This document shows positions 5,179-6,549 of a stretch of 6,549 bases of DNA, one piece after another. The position numbers and the translations under genes were made by a program. How positions within the stretch are numbered: position 1 is the stretch's first letter; each line of letters begins with the position of its first letter. The notes beneath the pieces are model-generated. The model saw nothing but the letters and a program-made list of their open reading frames with translations. It made no database searches and was not told the DNA's origin. Source of the DNA: an uncultured Akkermansia sp. (GTDB lineage Bacteria > Verrucomicrobiota > Verrucomicrobiia > Verrucomicrobiales > Akkermansiaceae); NCBI GenBank assembly GCA_904501915.1, contig CAJGCV010000102.1, positions 1-6,549 of the forward strand. Reading direction: 5' to 3'.

Positions 5179-5793
5179 ATGGACACCCCCAAGAACTACT
5201 ACATACCCACCGTCATCGAGAAGACCAGCCAGGGCGAGCGAGCCTACGACATCTACTCCCGCCTGTTGCTCGACCGCGTTATCTTCATCGGCACCGAGAT
5301 TGATGACACCGTGGCCAATTCGGTAATTGCGCAGCTGCTTTTCCTGCAGATGACCGACCCGAAGAAGGATATTCATATCTACATCAACTCCCCCGGTGGT
5401 TCTGTAACAGCCGGTCTCGCCATCTACGACACCATGCAGTTCGTTTCCTGCGATATCAATACCTACTGCATCGGCATTGCTGCCAGCATGGCTTCCGTGC
5501 TTCTGGCTGCCGGTACCAAGGGCAAGCGTTTCTGCCTGCCGAACTCGCACGTGATGATTCACCAGGTACGCGGTGGTGCCCAGGGTACAGCAGCCGACGT
5601 GGAACGCACTATCAAGTTCATGTTCAGCCTGGATAAGCGCCTCACCGGCATCCTCTCCCAGCACACCGGCAAGGATTTCGACACCGTGAAGCAGGACCAG
5701 GATCGCGATAACTACATGACCGCCGAGGAATCCCTTGCCTACGGCCTGGTTGACCGCATTCTGGAGCACACCCCGGTGCAGAAGAAGAACTAA
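5179..5793 (+). CDS. clpP: ATP-dependent Clp protease proteolytic subunit ClpP
   Basis: Serine protease that assembles as two stacked heptameric rings and degrades proteins unfolded and fed in by ClpX or ClpA/ClpC in the cytoplasm. The 204-aa length is normal. The catalytic triad is Ser103 (GIAASMAS), His128 (MIHQ) and Asp177 (DRDNYM). The 25- and 49-residue spacings equal those of E. coli Ser97/His122/Asp171. Other family landmarks are IPTVIEKTSQGERAYDIYSRLL (9-30), INSPGGSVTAGLAIYD (69-84) and GGAQGTAAD (132-140). GIAASMAS replaces the more common GxAASMGA, a conservative change. The first residues run straight into the mature ClpP sequence, so little or no propeptide is present. clpX follows after 12 nt, the standard operon order. 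No trigger-factor gene lies upstream, unlike in many bacteria. Confidence 0.97.
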   Translation: MDTPKNYYIPTVIEKTSQGERAYDIYSRLLLDRVIFIGTEIDDTVANSVIAQLLFLQMTDPKKDIHIYINSPGGSVTAGLAIYDTMQFVSCDINTYCIGIAASMASVLLAAGTKGKRFCLPNSHVMIHQVRGGAQGTAADVERTIKFMFSLDKRLTGILSQHTGKDFDTVKQDQDRDNYMTAEESLAYGLVDRILEHTPVQKKN

Positions 5794-5805
5794 CCCCTGC
5801 CCCAC

Positions 5806-6549
5806 ATGGCAAAACAGAAAAAGATTTGTTCCATCTGCGGCGGCGCAGAAAATGACGGACGGCCGATGCTCACGCTGGATGGCACGCACATCTGCTTCCA
5901 ATGCGTGGAAGGCATGACCTACCACATGTTCCGCTCCGAAATGGGCGAGGTGGCGGCCGACCGCATCCTCTCCCTCATCAAGGGTACACACCCGGAAATT
6001 ATCCCCCAGGACAAGGTGGATGATTCCCCGGTACTGGAAGTGCAGACCATCAACCAGGATGAGCTGCCCACCCCCGAACAGATGCACAAGATGCTCGATG
6101 CCTACGTCATCGGCCAGGAGCGAGCCAAGCGCACCCTCTGCGTGGCGGTTTACAACCACTACCTGCGCCTGCGCCAGCCCAAGACAGATGACGGCGTGGA
6201 AATCGAGAAGAGCAACATCCTCATGGCGGGTTCCACCGGCAGCGGAAAGACCCTGCTGGCCAAGACCCTGGCCAGGATTCTGGATGTTCCCTTCTGCATT
6301 GTAGACGCCACTACGCTGACGGAGGCCGGATACGTGGGCGAGGACGTGGAAAACATCGTGCTGCGACTCCTGCAGGCCGCGGATATGAATGTGGCCAAAG
6401 CCGAGCGCGGCATCATCTATGTGGACGAAATCGACAAGATTGGCCGCAAGACGCAGAATGTGAGCATCACCCGCGACGTTTCCGGCGAGGGTGTGCAGCA
6501 GGCCCTGCTCAAGATTGTGGAAGGCACGGAATGCAACATTCCCCCCAAG
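5806..6549 (+). CDS. clpX: ATP-dependent Clp protease ATPase subunit ClpX (3' end outside window)
   Basis: AAA+ unfoldase that recognises substrates and translocates them into ClpP. The first 248 codons are present and the frame is open at the window edge; full-length ClpX is usually about 400-430 aa. The N-terminal zinc-binding domain has C8-x2-C11-x18-C30-x2-C33, exactly the ClpX spacing. Then come LDAYVIGQERAKRTL (97-111), Walker A GSTGSGKT (142-149), the pore-1 loop GYVG (175-178), Walker B IIYVDEID (203-210) and SITRDVSGEGVQQALLKIVEGT (220-241). The window stops just before the expected pore-2 RKH loop. Walker A has Ser where ClpX normally has Pro (GPTGSGKT). The ATG is 12 nt after the clpP stop and lacks a Shine-Dalgarno sequence, so translation probably depends on coupling to clpP. 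Confidence 0.97.
   Translation, partial: MAKQKKICSICGGAENDGRPMLTLDGTHICFQCVEGMTYHMFRSEMGEVAADRILSLIKGTHPEIIPQDKVDDSPVLEVQTINQDELPTPEQMHKMLDAYVIGQERAKRTLCVAVYNHYLRLRQPKTDDGVEIEKSNILMAGSTGSGKTLLAKTLARILDVPFCIVDATTLTEAGYVGEDVENIVLRLLQAADMNVAKAERGIIYVDEIDKIGRKTQNVSITRDVSGEGVQQALLKIVEGTECNIPPK

Noticed and set aside
4921..6159. 412-aa open frame on the minus strand across clpP and clpX
   Set aside because: It is antisense to two unmistakable conserved genes, its translation is rich in Gly/His/Val typical of reverse-strand GC-biased codons, and it resembles no protein I know.

Overview
The window is ordinary, densely coded bacterial chromosome of moderately high GC. It holds seven genes: three envelope or unrecognised proteins, a small thermonuclease, a YggL-family ribosome-associated protein, citrate synthase, ClpP, and the first 248 codons of ClpX. 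Tight gene packing, several small lipoprotein or secreted proteins of no recognised family, sparse Shine-Dalgarno use and a gram-negative-type envelope suggest a Verrucomicrobiota-like organism, perhaps near Akkermansia. This is an inference from style and not a database match. I see no mobile element, CRISPR array, tRNA, rRNA, phage gene or defence cassette, and I do not think a new multi-gene system is present.

Layout: (1) 1-167 is non-coding leader. (2) 208-903 (+) encodes a lipoprotein with a good sigma70-like promoter directly in front. (3) 907-1626 (-), a second lipoprotein, and 1623-2090 (-), a thermonuclease, form a two-gene operon with an ATGA stop/start overlap. This operon converges on the first lipoprotein with only 3 nt between the stop codons. 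(4) 2091-2286 is a divergent promoter region. (5) 2287-2613 (+) is yggL, followed after 82 nt containing a GC-rich hairpin by 2696-3844 (+), citrate synthase. (6) A strong bidirectional terminator at 3852-3887 separates citrate synthase from 3905-5038 (-), an exported helical protein of unknown function. (7) 5179-5793 (+) clpP and 5806-6549 (+, cut by the window end) clpX form the usual ClpXP protease operon, divergent from the exported protein.

The genes belong to unrelated housekeeping tasks: carbon entry into the TCA cycle, ribosome-associated function, regulated proteolysis and envelope proteins. The most interesting signal is regulatory. The lipoprotein at 208 and yggL at 2287 both have sigma70-like promoters whose -10 box ends only 9-11 nt before the ATG, which predicts almost leaderless mRNAs. 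Both also carry the same 17-nt element (CTTTGGGACAC-NN-GTGC) 84-85 nt before the start codon. Shine-Dalgarno sequences are seen only in the minus-strand nuclease/lipoprotein operon.
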